This document shows, in pieces, positions 52,503-61,881 of a stretch of DNA of 64,000 nt. Numbering within the stretch: the stretch's first letter is position 1; every line of letters begins with the position of its first letter. Position numbers and translations under genes: made by a program. The notes beneath the pieces are model-generated. The model did not search any database. It was not told the DNA's origin and was given only the letters and a program-made list of their open reading frames with translations. The stretch spans positions 22,722-86,721 of the forward strand of contig DATNFO010000055.1 of the NCBI GenBank assembly GCA_035606355.1, in the 5' to 3' direction. The DNA comes from Sulfopaludibacter sp035606355 (lineage in GTDB: Bacteria; Acidobacteriota; Terriglobia; Bryobacterales; Bryobacteraceae).

Positions 52503-53510
52503 CTAATGTTCCAGGCTGACCGAGGGCCAACCGTCCGCATCCCAGCGAATCTCCGAAATCCACAATTTGGAGCGTCCCTGGTCGGATGCATCGTAGCCGT
52601 GGAAGACCAGGTAATCCTTGCCATCGAGCGTGTAGGCCGCCTCGTGACCCACGCCCGGCCACGCTTTATTCCCGCCAACAACCAGAGAACCGCCGCCGAA
52701 CTTCATGTCCTGCCCTGTCTTATCGAGGTATGGACCGGTGATGTTATCCGAGCGCCCCACGACGACTTTGTAGTTGCTGTTCACTCCGCGGCAGCACCGG
52801 TCCCAGGATACGAACAGATAGTACATCCCATTCTTCCTGAATACGAACGGGGCTTCGATGGCGCCGTTCTGCTCATCGCCGGCATCGCTTTCTTCCAGCT
52901 TCCAATAGCGTTCGCGCGCCGCAACGGTATGCCATTCTTCAGGCCGCGCGACCTCGGTCAGGTTGGCGTTCAGTTTGACTGCTTTGATTCCATCCCAGAA
53001 GGAGCCGAATATCAGCCAGGGCGTGCCGTCGCCGGCAAAGGCAAGGTTAGGGTCGATCGCGTTGAACAGGTCGCGTCCGGTTACGGATTCCAACACCAGC
53101 CCGTGATCCACCCATTTGAACTCGGGACTCTCCGGATTCAGGGAGCGATTGGTGGCCACTCCAATAGTGGAATTGTTGCTCCCAAAGGAAGACACGGCGT
53201 AATAAAGATAATAGGTTCCTTCGTGGAATGAGATATCGGGCGCCCACTCATTATTTCGAGCTTTGGCGTAACGCTGCGCGGCCCACTTGGGGAGTTCGGC
53301 AAAAACCGGCTTTTCGGCGCGCCAGTTTTTCATGTCCTTGCTGGAATAAACGGAGATGCCGTTGCCGGTGCAGAAAACGTAAAACGTGCCGTCCTGCCGA
53401 ATCATCACGGGATCGTGCGCCTGGATGTTGAAATGTTCCGCGCACAGCGAGTTGGCGAAAAAAATAACGCCGGCGCCCAGCAATCCAGGCATGCTGATCG
53501 ATCTGTGCAT
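52503..53510 (-). CDS. GH43 glycosidase, endo-arabinanase-like (first gene of cluster)
   Basis: 335 residues from ATG 53510, which starts a signal sequence (SISMPGLLGAGVIFFANSLC); the open frame continues upstream to 53717 but that part is not protein-like. Catalytic triad: Asp 33 in QAHDPVM, Asp 153 in FNAIDPNL, Glu 219 in AIEAPFVF. Landmarks NEWAPDISFHEGTYYLYYAV and FVSWDRCCRGVNSNYKVVVG are shared with its neighbour at 51369. Predicted to cut alpha-1,5-arabinan outside the cytoplasm. Leading gene of five minus-strand glycosidase genes, so the cluster promoter should lie in 53511-53700, where a perfect hairpin (53547-53565) is found. Confidence 0.92.
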   Translation of the reverse strand: MHRSISMPGLLGAGVIFFANSLCAEHFNIQAHDPVMIRQDGTFYVFCTGNGISVYSSKDMKNWRAEKPVFAELPKWAAQRYAKARNNEWAPDISFHEGTYYLYYAVSSFGSNNSTIGVATNRSLNPESPEFKWVDHGLVLESVTGRDLFNAIDPNLAFAGDGTPWLIFGSFWDGIKAVKLNANLTEVARPEEWHTVAARERYWKLEESDAGDEQNGAIEAPFVFRKNGMYYLFVSWDRCCRGVNSNYKVVVGRSDNITGPYLDKTGQDMKFGGGSLVVGGNKAWPGVGHEAAYTLDGKDYLVFHGYDASDQGRSKLWISEIRWDADGWPSVSLEH

Positions 53511-54071
53511 GCGCTTACATCCTCCCAATTCCGACTGCAATGGTACTCCCGCTTCGGGCGGGAGCGCAATATCTTCCGAACACCCGAAACGGAACGGCCG
53601 GACGGGAGTAAGCTGCACCACATCTCTGTTCTGTGGATGTCTACCAGACGCCCTTCGGCGTTCCCGAGGCCCTGTTCGATGGCGACCGCGGCTTTCTGCT
53701 GACCTGCGAGCACCCAAGCGGCACGCAGTGTGCCTGCACCACGACGGCGGTGCGTTGGACGCCGCGGTTCCAGAGCGCGTCGGAGTCGGCCCGTTGAACC
53801 TATGCCACCGATCTTAAGCTCGGACCAGCAGCGCACTGCGACTCGCGTTGTCGCCCTCGGCAGCTATTTTGCGGAGAACGTCACGTCGTCAGGCGGCCTG
53901 ATCTGCTCAGGTGCCGCCGGATGCGGCGCGTCGCACGGTGGCGTCATCCGTTCCCTGCTCTTCGCGCCAGCGAAAGCAATAGCTTCTGCACCTCATTATG
54001 ATATGCTGGTTAACCAAAACTTGACCCGGAGGGGTGCGCTTTAGGGGCGGTCAGGCCATCAAGGGGAAAAC
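53511..54071. other. Divergent intergenic region between glycosidase cluster and phosphoesterase gene
   Basis: No convincing gene. Visible elements: a perfect 7-bp hairpin, CTCCCGC (53547-53553) with GCGGGAG (53559-53565) around TTCGG, 36 bases before the glycosidase start; and the perfect palindrome TGGTTAACCA at 54007-54016, directly after TATGATATGCT. The palindrome fits a TGGTNNACCA-type operator of GntR/FadR-like regulators, a guess from motif shape only. AAGGGGA precedes the ATG at 54072. Confidence 0.5.
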
Positions 54072-56768
54072 ATGAACTTCAGAAAATGGGCACGGCTAGC
54101 TGTCATTTGTATTCCGGCCGTGCTCGCGATGCGAGTTGGGCTCCACGCCCAGACCGCCACCGACGCGCAGATCACCATTCTTCAGACAACGGACTTGCAC
54201 CATCACGCCAATGGCGCAGACCACGTAGGTCTCGACGTCGATCCAATAACCGGCATGAGCATCACGGGCGCTTACGCCAGAATCTCCGCCTATGTGAAGT
54301 ACGTGCGCGCCAATGCGAGCCATCCAGTAATCCTCGTGGACTCGGGCGATTGGACAATGGGCACTCTCTATGACCTCACGCTGGCCAGCCGTCCTCTCGG
54401 CCTCTCCTTTCTCGACTTCATGCAATACGATTGCGTTACGCTGGGCAACCACGAGTTCGACTACAGCCCGAAGGGCCTCGCCCAAATGCTCGGCGCCGCG
54501 CAAAGTTCCTTCTCGTTCCGGACGCCCATTGTGGCCTCGAACATGAACCTGGGAGGCAGCCCCGATCTCGCGGCCTTCGTGGGCAACGGGAAGGCGATAC
54601 AGACCACCCGGGTCCAGGATCTTGCGAACGGCGTGAGGGTGGGCTACATCGGTCTCATGGGCAAGTCCGCAGCCATCGACGCCCCGGCCTCGGCACCGGT
54701 TACTTTCACTGACTTCTCCGCCGACTACACCGCAATTCAAAAGCTGGTGGATGGACTGCGAAACACGCAAGGTGTCCAGGTGGTGATCGCGCTCTCGCAC
54801 TCCGGAACGGACGGCAGCGGCAACAGCGGCGAGGACGTGGCGCTCGCCACCCACGTGCGTGGCATCGACGTCATCGCTTCGGGCCACACTCACACCCCGC
54901 TGGCCTCCGCACATGCGGTGACCAACTCGGGTTGGACCACCCAAATCATTGATGCTGGCGCCTATGGCAGCAATGTCTCCCGGCTTGATTTGACCTACCA
55001 TCCGTCAACTCAATCCACGACCTTGGATGCCTCAACGAATCCGGGCATGACCAATGCCAACCTCACGGCCATTAACGCCGGTCTGGTTCCCGATCCGGCC
55101 ATGACTGCGCTTGTGGGCGCCGCGGACCAGCAACTCAATGTGTCGCTCGGCGCCTTCCTTGGCCAGTCGTTCCCAGACTACGATCGCGCCAGTCTGGCCA
55201 AAGGCATCTATCATCCGGTCGGGACCACCGCTCAGAACATGGTGTCCAACGCATTAGACCCGGTGCCTTCGCCAAACGGTCTCGGGGACCTTTCCGCGGA
55301 CGCGATGCGAAGCGTTACGAACAGCATCGTCGCACAGACCCTGGCCGCTGCCGGGGGCAATCCCGCGAACCTGCCCGGCTACGATGTCACGCCGTTCCAG
55401 GCCGGACTAGTCGCCACAGGCGTGTTGCGCGGCAAATTGCAGACCGGCGTGCCCCTCAGTTTCGCGGATCTCTACAATGTGCTTCCGCTCGGCATCACAC
55501 CGGATTCCAGCCAAGCCTTACCCGTGGGCTATCCCATGGTCTCGGGTTATCTTGACGTGGCGGACGTCAAAACGCTGTGTGCCCTTCAACTGGTGGCGCA
55601 GTCAAACCTTGCTCCCTCGGATTACTACCTGAATTTCTCCGGCCTGAAATATGGCCTCAAGACCACGGAAGCGTATGTGTATTTTAAGTACGCCACGGCG
55701 GCCAGTGTACTTCAGGTGATCAGTCAGAAGGCCGCCGCCGGTTCCACCTCCGCGCTGCTGGCCCTGCTTAGCTTGTCCAGTCTGGGCCACGATGGCGGCG
55801 TGGCTTTGTTGGCGGCCTATGGCGCCGACAACCCTTATGCCGGCGCGATGGTGAAGCTGAACGACGCGAGTCCCTCGAACGCAGAGATATCCGCCAATCT
55901 AGGCGTCCTGGGGCAGGTGGCCGCTGCCGCCGCCGCGGATGCCGCAGCCGGAACCAACAGCCTGAGCGCGCTCGTGGTGTCTAAAGCGGTAGCCGCAATC
56001 GACACCGTGAGCGGGTTCGCCCCCGCCGACAACGCCAACACGGGGCCGGCTACGGATCTTTCCGGTACGGCCCGCGTTCGCATGGCGACGGATCTGTTTG
56101 CCATCCTGGCGCTGGACGCCGTGAAGGCCCAATTCGGCGTCACCATTAGGGTCTATAAGTCCGCTGCGGGCGCAGCCACCCTCTCCGGCGCGGACTTGGC
56201 CGGCATTTTGGCCAACCGCATCAACGCGGCTCCGGCCATCGCGGGCGTTCAGGAACTCAAGGAGTGGATGGCCCTACTCTCCTACCTGGAGTCGGGACTT
56301 AAGGCGACCGTCACCTCTGCGTATGCCTCCACCTCAGACTTCACCGAGTTCGGCAGTTCAGGCGCCGCCGTGCAAACGCGGAACGCCTCCTATCCAATCG
56401 CCAGCATCGCGCAACTCATGGGGACCCTCGGGGGTCTGCTGGGTGCCCCGCCGTGCGCTTCGAGCGGGTCACCGGTAATCGCAGCAGTCACCAATGCAAC
56501 TTACGGCGCGAGCCTCTCCGCAAACGGAACAATTATCGTCTGGGGCACCGGGTTTTCCGCTGGCGGCGGTAATGTCATCCGCTTGACCCGTCAGGGATCC
56601 ACCGACTCGATTTCGCTCAACGCGGCATCCGGTTTCTATTTTTGGGATCTCTCGGCAAACCAGATCAACGCCGCTCTCACGAGCGGAATAACGGCCGGAC
56701 AGTGGGCGCTTTCAGTAAAGAACTCTTGTGGTGCCACGTCCGCGGACTTCGTCGTGACGATTCAGTAG
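54072..56768 (+). CDS. Secreted 5'-nucleotidase-family metallophosphoesterase with long C-terminal extension
   Basis: 898 residues with signal peptide (VICIPAVLAMRVGLHA). The calcineurin-like metal core is complete: ILQTTDLHHHA, VDSGDW, LGNHEFDYS, ALSHSG and IASGHTHTP, as in UshA/5'-nucleotidase proteins. The second domain (PVGTTAQNMVSNALDP, LGDLSADAMRS, LSFADLYNVLPLGIT) matches the 5'-nucleotidase C-terminal substrate domain. From about 580 on there is an unusual Ala/Ser-rich helical stretch, and the last 90 residues form an IPT/TIG-like strand set (IAAVTNATYGASLSANGTII, WGTGF, ITAGQWALSVKNSCG). It probably hydrolyses extracellular nucleotides or other phosphate esters. Single gene; no neighbour explains the extension. 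Confidence 0.92.
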   Translation: MNFRKWARLAVICIPAVLAMRVGLHAQTATDAQITILQTTDLHHHANGADHVGLDVDPITGMSITGAYARISAYVKYVRANASHPVILVDSGDWTMGTLYDLTLASRPLGLSFLDFMQYDCVTLGNHEFDYSPKGLAQMLGAAQSSFSFRTPIVASNMNLGGSPDLAAFVGNGKAIQTTRVQDLANGVRVGYIGLMGKSAAIDAPASAPVTFTDFSADYTAIQKLVDGLRNTQGVQVVIALSHSGTDGSGNSGEDVALATHVRGIDVIASGHTHTPLASAHAVTNSGWTTQIIDAGAYGSNVSRLDLTYHPSTQSTTLDASTNPGMTNANLTAINAGLVPDPAMTALVGAADQQLNVSLGAFLGQSFPDYDRASLAKGIYHPVGTTAQNMVSNALDPVPSPNGLGDLSADAMRSVTNSIVAQTLAAAGGNPANLPGYDVTPFQAGLVATGVLRGKLQTGVPLSFADLYNVLPLGITPDSSQALPVGYPMVSGYLDVADVKTLCALQLVAQSNLAPSDYYLNFSGLKYGLKTTEAYVYFKYATAASVLQVISQKAAAGSTSALLALLSLSSLGHDGGVALLAAYGADNPYAGAMVKLNDASPSNAEISANLGVLGQVAAAAAADAAAGTNSLSALVVSKAVAAIDTVSGFAPADNANTGPATDLSGTARVRMATDLFAILALDAVKAQFGVTIRVYKSAAGAATLSGADLAGILANRINAAPAIAGVQELKEWMALLSYLESGLKATVTSAYASTSDFTEFGSSGAAVQTRNASYPIASIAQLMGTLGGLLGAPPCASSGSPVIAAVTNATYGASLSANGTIIVWGTGFSAGGGNVIRLTRQGSTDSISLNAASGFYFWDLSANQINAALTSGITAGQWALSVKNSCGATSADFVVTIQ

Positions 56769-57069
56769 TCTGCCTGCAGCCGATAAGATGAGACAGCGCT
56801 ATCAGCAGCGCGAAGCTCAGATCGCTCACACACTGCGCAGCAGTCACGTTCCCCGAGAGCGGATCGTCGGCCACTCGGAGAATGATCCGGCGTGAACAAC
56901 CTCGTACGCTGTTAAGACGCAATATCGATAGCTATTCTTATGGTCCTGGTGCAGCAACTGCACTGTGGTTCGCAGTGCGCCAGCGAAGAGTGTCCGCGAT
57001 TGAAAGGTGCTTCGGACGCAATATCACATCAGGGCGCTTGCCGGAGCTGAAGCGGTGCCAGCCGCTGGA
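56769..57069. other. Intergenic region, nothing recognised
   Basis: About 300 bases between convergent genes. No T-rich terminator, RNA gene or credible frame is visible. Confidence 0.5.
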
Positions 57070-57585
57070 CTATTCGATAACGGAATTGATCGCGGTTTCC
57101 GTAGATCTGGTGAGCGGCCGGCTGCCGGGTTTGGCTCCGTTCGCCTGAAGGATATAGGCGGTTATCCGCACGATGTCCTCGTCTTCGGTGAGTCCGGCTT
57201 CTTTGAAAGAAAACTTCGCTTCCTGAAAGCGTGCCACCAGTTGACTCGCGGTTTTAGATCCCCAGCGCTGAAGGAATCGCTTGCCCGCGAGCGGCGGTAC
57301 AAGGTCATCAAAGTCCGCGAGGAACTTCCGATCCGCACTGGAGAGGGAGTCGATCGCCGGACGTTCATCCGGATTTCCTTGCCGTCCCATCAAAGTGAGC
57401 GTATGGCACCTGCCGCATGACTTTTCATAAGCCAAGCGGCCCTTGGCAGCCTGATCCGCCGTAAAGATCCCGCGTGGGTCAGACTGCTGGCCGGCCACGA
57501 TCGTGACGGCCAAAACGCAAATCAGTAACTGAGAACAGCGTTCTGTAATCCGCAAGGTGCCGCCTCCGCACTCCAAGGGTATCAT
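57070..57585 (-). CDS. Mono-heme c-type cytochrome
   Basis: 171 residues. A hydrophobic export segment (LLICVLAVTIVAG) precedes QQSDPRGIFTADQAAKGRLA and the heme site CGRCH in YEKSCGRCHTLTLMGR. After it come DDLVPPLAGKRFLQRWGSKT and helical VRITAYILQANG, the usual C-terminal helix of class I cytochromes; a distal Met is not obvious. It would be a periplasmic electron carrier or a cytochrome subunit. No partner enzyme is adjacent. The start may be a downstream codon since the first residues (MIPLECGGG) are not signal-like. Confidence 0.85.
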   Translation of the reverse strand: MIPLECGGGTLRITERCSQLLICVLAVTIVAGQQSDPRGIFTADQAAKGRLAYEKSCGRCHTLTLMGRQGNPDERPAIDSLSSADRKFLADFDDLVPPLAGKRFLQRWGSKTASQLVARFQEAKFSFKEAGLTEDEDIVRITAYILQANGAKPGSRPLTRSTETAINSVIE

Positions 57586-57879
57586 CGGCGCAATCTTATT
57601 GTGAGCTGATGGCCCTGTATGTGAGAAGGAGACGGCGGGGCTTACTGCCGGGCATGGGGCAGGCGGAAAGCGGACGATTCATGTAGGTTCGGCGAGGACA
57701 CGTGAGCAATCTCGGGGCCGCGACCCTCGGCGTTTAACTTAACTGACGCGCCGTCAAAATCTTTGCTCTCGAGCCATTGCGCAATCAAGGCTCGGCGGGA
57801 ATACGCGAACGCGGGCCCGCGACCTTTCCTGGAACGGGCTCAAATCCAGGATGGGACAGGACTTATCCCATGTGCGCAC

Positions 57880-58582
57880 ACATTCTGACGACACCGCTAA
57901 GCGGTCCACGGGCTATGCTCCAGGGACACCCATTCACTTCTTCGTCTTTGACGTTTTGATCCTGCGCGGGCGTGATGTGATGAAGGAACCATTGGAAAAG
58001 CGCCGCGCGCTGCTGGTACGCTTTGTCTTTCCGAAGCTGTCGGAGCCCGTCCGCTACTCGCCGATTCTGGAAGGAAGCCTGAAGGATCTGATCCGTTCCA
58101 TAAAAGCGCAAGGACTCGAAGGACTGGTCGCAAAACGGCGTGACAGCAAATATGAACCGGGGCTGCGGACTGGCGCCTGGCAAAAGATGAGGGTTAACCA
58201 GGGGCAGGAATTCGTTATTGGCGGCTACACGCTTGGCGGAACGACATTCGATGCTCTTGTGTTTGGCTACTACGACGGCGACAGCCTGATATATGCATGC
58301 CGCACTCGGAACGGATTCACAGCCAAGCTTCGTTCGGAACTGATGAACAAATTCCAGCCGGTGCGGTCAAGCCATTGCCCGTTCACGAACCTGCCGGAGA
58401 AGAAGGCCGGCAGGTGGGGCGCCGGCCTTACAGCTACCAAAATGGAGAACTGCCGGTGGCTCAAGCCCCGGCTCGTCGCTCAGTTTGAGTTTGTCGAATG
58501 GACAGCGGACGGGCATTAGCGGCACAGCCGGTTTATTGGCCTTAGAGAAGATAAGAGCGCCCAGGATGTTCGGCGTGAGTAG
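57880..58582 (+). pseudogene. C-terminal remnant of an ATP-dependent DNA ligase (LigD ligase domain)
   Basis: The frame reads PIHFFVFDVLILRGRDVMKE, PLEKRRALL, LIRSIKAQGLEGLVAKRRDS, YEPGLRTGAWQKMRVNQGQE, FVIGGYTLGG and FVEWTADGH, the second half of the ligase domain used in bacterial end joining. The first half with the active-site Lys (KxDG) is missing; sequence between 57586 and 57880 gives no match. At 58517 a TAG stands where LigD proteins have Leu, and the same frame continues RHSRFIGLREDKSAQDVRRE to TAG 58580. So it is both truncated and interrupted. No Ku or polymerase-domain gene is nearby. Confidence 0.8.
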
Positions 58583-59164
58583 CCAAGTGGCGGGGACCGC
58601 AAGTTACATTCCGCAACATCAGCCGCCATACGGCAGCAGAATAGCTACCGATGGTGTGCCCGTTAGCGCCGCCCACCTCCGGTCCGCAGAGTTGATTAGG
58701 CCTGCGGCAAAATCTAACGTTCCCCGGTAGTTCCGCTCGCCAAAGGTCGGCCCGCATGATCTCTGCAAGGTGCAACACCATTGCAGTTCCTACAGCACCA
58801 ATGACACTTGGCTGAATGTGACCGCGCCTACGATCGGGATCGTCTCGACGGGCGACAATAACGGGTACCACCACCCAGCCGACGATTGCCTTGAACGCTT
58901 GCACCAGGCTCGTCGCCAATATCCGCTCCCACTTTCGCTTGGAGCAAGAATTCGGCCGTCTACCGTCACGCGGATTGCAAATACGTGCAGCAGATCCTTT
59001 CCGACGTGTCCATGCGCGTTGGATAGTTGTGTCATGGGCGCCACCGCGAGAACGACCGGCTTCGCATCGAGCTGACGAATAATGAGCGCCCCCACTCTGC
59101 AGCCCGGGAGCGTCGGGGCGATCTATCGAAATGCGTGAGGGCCTGATAGCCGCGATGAAGCCGC
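58583..59164. other. Unassigned stretch, probably degraded coding sequence
   Basis: No intact gene is supported. On the minus strand 58790-59095 reads IIRQLDAKPVVLAVAPMTQL and VGKDLLHVFAIRVTVDGRIL before breaking up, and another frame gives the hydrophobic LVQAFKAIVGWVVVPVIVAR, so a membrane or secretion-like protein may have been present. I do not recognise it. Confidence 0.35.
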
Positions 59165-60094
59165 TCAGAAGCTGAGCATGGTCTGGGCGAGGAAGACGCT
59201 GGTGAAGCCGCGCGGGCCCTGGTCGTGCTGCGCGCCGGTGTTGATCCCCACCTTGACAGACTTGCGCCAATAGAAATTCACGCCGGCGACATAGACGACG
59301 GAGGAGGTGTTGGGCTTCGCGATGTTGGTTGTTAGCCAGTCAGCCCGCGCCAAGGGCTGCCAGCCGCGGGTGAGCCGCCAGGAGGCCACGGCATAGCCGC
59401 CGCGCCGCTGGAGAGCGCCGTCGTGGGCGGAGAGCTGCTCGGCGGCGAGACGCAGCGGGCCCCGCTCATAACTTCCCTCGGCGTCGGCGCGGCGCTTAGG
59501 AGGACCGGACATGACGGAGTAGCTGCCGTACCAATCGCCGCCCGCGGTCAGGCCGCGGAGTGGATGCACGATCAAGCGGCCGGCGGCGGCACGGTAGTGG
59601 ACGGCGGGAGAGTGGACGATGAGCTGGCCGCGCAACAGGGCGGCGGCGTATTCGAGGCGGCCAATCCGGCCGGAGGCTTCGACGCCGGTGTCGCGGCCTT
59701 GCACGCCGTCATCGCGGCCGGGCGCGAGAGAATTCACTGCGCGAGCGCGCTCGATGGGAATATCGAGATTGTCCGGCGCGAGGCTCTCCGTGCTGAAAGG
59801 GATTTTGAACTGGCCACTGGTAATGCGGATGGACTCGGAAATCTTCCAGGTAACAGAAGCATCCAGGAGGTAAAGTGCGTGGGCCACGTCGGCCTGAAGA
59901 TTGTAGGAGAAGTTCGGTAGGGGATCGCCGAAGATCACCAGCCGGGCGCGGCGGATCTCCAGGCGGTCGGCGGTGCCTTCGCGGTTGCTGAAGCGGCCCT
60001 GAATGTAGCCATCTATCTGGAAAGGGCCCTGGCCCCACAGGAGGGAAGGGATTGCCAGGCAGACGAGTCTATGCCACGCTTCCCATCGTAGCAG
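59165..60094 (-). CDS. Phosphate-selective porin O/P family protein, start codon lost
   Basis: The frame is open on the minus strand from beyond 60094 to the stop at 59165. It carries a signal-like segment (LVCLAIPSLLWGQ), then the family opening GPFQIDGYIQGRFSNREG, DRLEIRRARLVIFGDPLPNF, SESIRITSGQFKIPFSTESL, ERARAVNSLAPGRDDGVQGR and a short barrel ending LAQTMLSF (terminal Phe). At about 300 residues it is shorter than most OprP/OprO homologues. No ATG/GTG/TTG lies upstream of the signal region in this frame; the first available start is GTG 59938, inside the barrel. An IS66 remnant begins 15 bases upstream, so the 5' end was probably cut off by that insertion. Confidence 0.72.
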   Translation of the reverse strand: MLRWEAWHRLVCLAIPSLLWGQGPFQIDGYIQGRFSNREGTADRLEIRRARLVIFGDPLPNFSYNLQADVAHALYLLDASVTWKISESIRITSGQFKIPFSTESLAPDNLDIPIERARAVNSLAPGRDDGVQGRDTGVEASGRIGRLEYAAALLRGQLIVHSPAVHYRAAAGRLIVHPLRGLTAGGDWYGSYSVMSGPPKRRADAEGSYERGPLRLAAEQLSAHDGALQRRGGYAVASWRLTRGWQPLARADWLTTNIAKPNTSSVVYVAGVNFYWRKSVKVGINTGAQHDQGPRGFTSVFLAQTMLSF

Positions 60095-60108
60095 GCCCGG
60101 CGGATCGC

Positions 60109-60807
60109 TTAAGCTCTTGCGCCGGGGAAGTTGTTGGCTTCCAGTTGTGGGGAAGCAATTCGCTCAGCCGGGTGATGAATGCGCCGGGATGCGCGAGAGC
60201 AGGTCACGGAACCAGGCAAACGGCTCGACGCCCGACCGCTTGCAGGAAGCGATGAAGCTTCGAAACACCGCCGCCGTCTTGCCGCCGCCGTCGCTGCCAA
60301 AGAATGTCCAGTTGCCGCGGCCGAGCGCGATGTCGCGATTGGCCCATTCCGTGGCGCCGTTGTCAATCTCCAGCTCGCCATCTTCCAGAAAGCGCGTTAG
60401 CGCCTCCCACTGATTCAGCGCAAAGCGAACCGCGGCGCCGGATGGACTCTTCGGCAGAACCTCCGGCTGCAACTCCAGCAGAGACTGGTGGAGTTTGCCG
60501 AGCAGCCGCGCCGATAATCGCTGGCGCCCAATGCCAACCTTTGCTCCGCCGAGAGCGACAGCGCCTTGGCGCGCTCCTCCACCTTATACATGCGTGCCAT
60601 CAGGTGCAGCGCCGGCCCCATGTTTGGCTCGTCGGATTCCAACGCCTTGAAGAAACACCTCCTTGCGTGCATCCAGCATCCAACCTCAGTCATGGCGTGC
60701 TGCGACTTGAAGAATGCATGGTAGACGGCGTAGGCGTCCGCCTGCAGGTATCCTCCAGAAACTTCGCCGGACCCGCGCGTGATCGCGTGGGCGTGTAGGC
60801 GAGTCAT
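60109..60807 (-). mobile_element. IS66-family transposase remnant
   Basis: Minus-strand frames together give the C-terminal half of an IS66 transposase: GGYLQADAYAVYHAFFKSQH, VGCWMHARRCFFKALESDE, LHLMARMYKVEERAKAL, then after a frameshift near 60510 LPKSPSGAAVRFALNQWEAL, LEIDNGATEWANRDIALGRG, NWTFFGSDGGGKTAAV and FAWFRDLLSRIPAH, then after another shift a tail ending NNFPGARA. The N-terminal half and the small accessory genes of IS66 are absent. It abuts the porin gene. Confidence 0.85.
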
Positions 60808-60897
60808 CAGGTGTCATGATGGGCACTGCAGGATTTGAGGCGCCAGATTAGAACTGAATATTCAGAAGAGCGAGACTGCCTGCAAACGCTGCATACT

Positions 60898-61623
60898 TCA
60901 GTTCTCTGTGGGAGTGTGCTCGATGTGGTCCACGACGACCATGCTGACGCTCACTTTTTGCGGCTGTAGTCGCAGGCCCAGCACCTCGGGCAGGACATCG
61001 AAGAGTGCAGGCGGCGCGTCCAAATCGGTGCGCTCGTGGCTCCATTTCAACTGGAACGAAAAGTTCCCCTCGATCCCGGTTTTGTTCTCGATCCTGGTTG
61101 CAGTGTAGACACCAAGGCGATTCGCTAAAGTGTCCATTGACACGCATCGCGCTTCCATTGATTCCACGGGGCCGCCGCTGTGGCCTTGGCTCTGCCGGCA
61201 GTCATCCTTCATGGGCTGGAGCTTGAATCCATTCTTCGCTACTACAAGGGCGTAGCCTTGTAGTTGCCGGGTTTCCCTGTGGACGGCCAGCTTAAAACGG
61301 TCCTCCAGCAAAGTTTCCATCATGCCCCGACGATCTTCGGCGGTGGAGCCGGCAGGGTATTTCGCCGCGATATCCACGTGCACCGAGCTCATCCAGTCGG
61401 GGCCTGATATTTCGGCAGGACTGACCCCGAACGCCATCTGAATCAGCCGATCTAAAGTGAGGTTTGTGATGACGAGCTGGGCTGGGTCGCCGTCGGTATT
61501 GCTGCTTCCGCTGCCGGTGAGATTGAGTTTCACCGACGCGACTTCGAACGAGAGGCGCTTGGAGTTTTGGGCATGTGCAAGGGCGGCCAGTTCCAACAGA
61601 AGACACAGTGTCGCCATTCTCAT
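60898..61623 (-). CDS. TIGR03435 family secreted protein
   Basis: 241 residues, intact. Signal peptide (MRMATLCLLLELAALAHAQ), then LSFEVASVKLNLTGSGSSNT, LDRLIQMAFGVSPAEISGPD, VHVDIAAKYPAGSTAEDRRG, MMETLLEDRFKLAVHRETRQ, LQGYALVVAKNGFKLQP, ENKTGIEGNFSFQLKW and the closing VSMVVVDHIEHTPTEN. It is most like the copy at 23974 and differs from the interrupted copy at 38500. Function unknown for the family. It stands alone beside the IS66 remnant. Confidence 0.92.
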   Translation of the reverse strand: MRMATLCLLLELAALAHAQNSKRLSFEVASVKLNLTGSGSSNTDGDPAQLVITNLTLDRLIQMAFGVSPAEISGPDWMSSVHVDIAAKYPAGSTAEDRRGMMETLLEDRFKLAVHRETRQLQGYALVVAKNGFKLQPMKDDCRQSQGHSGGPVESMEARCVSMDTLANRLGVYTATRIENKTGIEGNFSFQLKWSHERTDLDAPPALFDVLPEVLGLRLQPQKVSVSMVVVDHIEHTPTEN

Positions 61624-61881
61624 GGGTTCTTGGACGTAGGATCGTAGATACTGTTAGGTGGTGTAAAGGTGCAAACAGTGAGCGATCCACATCAGCGGTT
61701 TGTCGCGCTTGCGCGGATCTGACTTCCGGTAAATCGGGAAGGGCGCTGGCCCAATCAGCCTGCCAGAAGCCCTTCCGTGGCTTACCGATAACGAATAATT
61801 ATCAGTATCTTGGGGCCAAGAGACCCTCGATTTGGGCGGCTGCGCTGGGCGCTGATCGATCACCAGCAGGACTACGCAATC

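Noticed and set aside
53405..53836. Small frames on both strands between the GH43 and phosphoesterase genes
   Set aside because: No start signal, family similarity or coding pattern; they overlap the GH43 start region and the divergent promoter.
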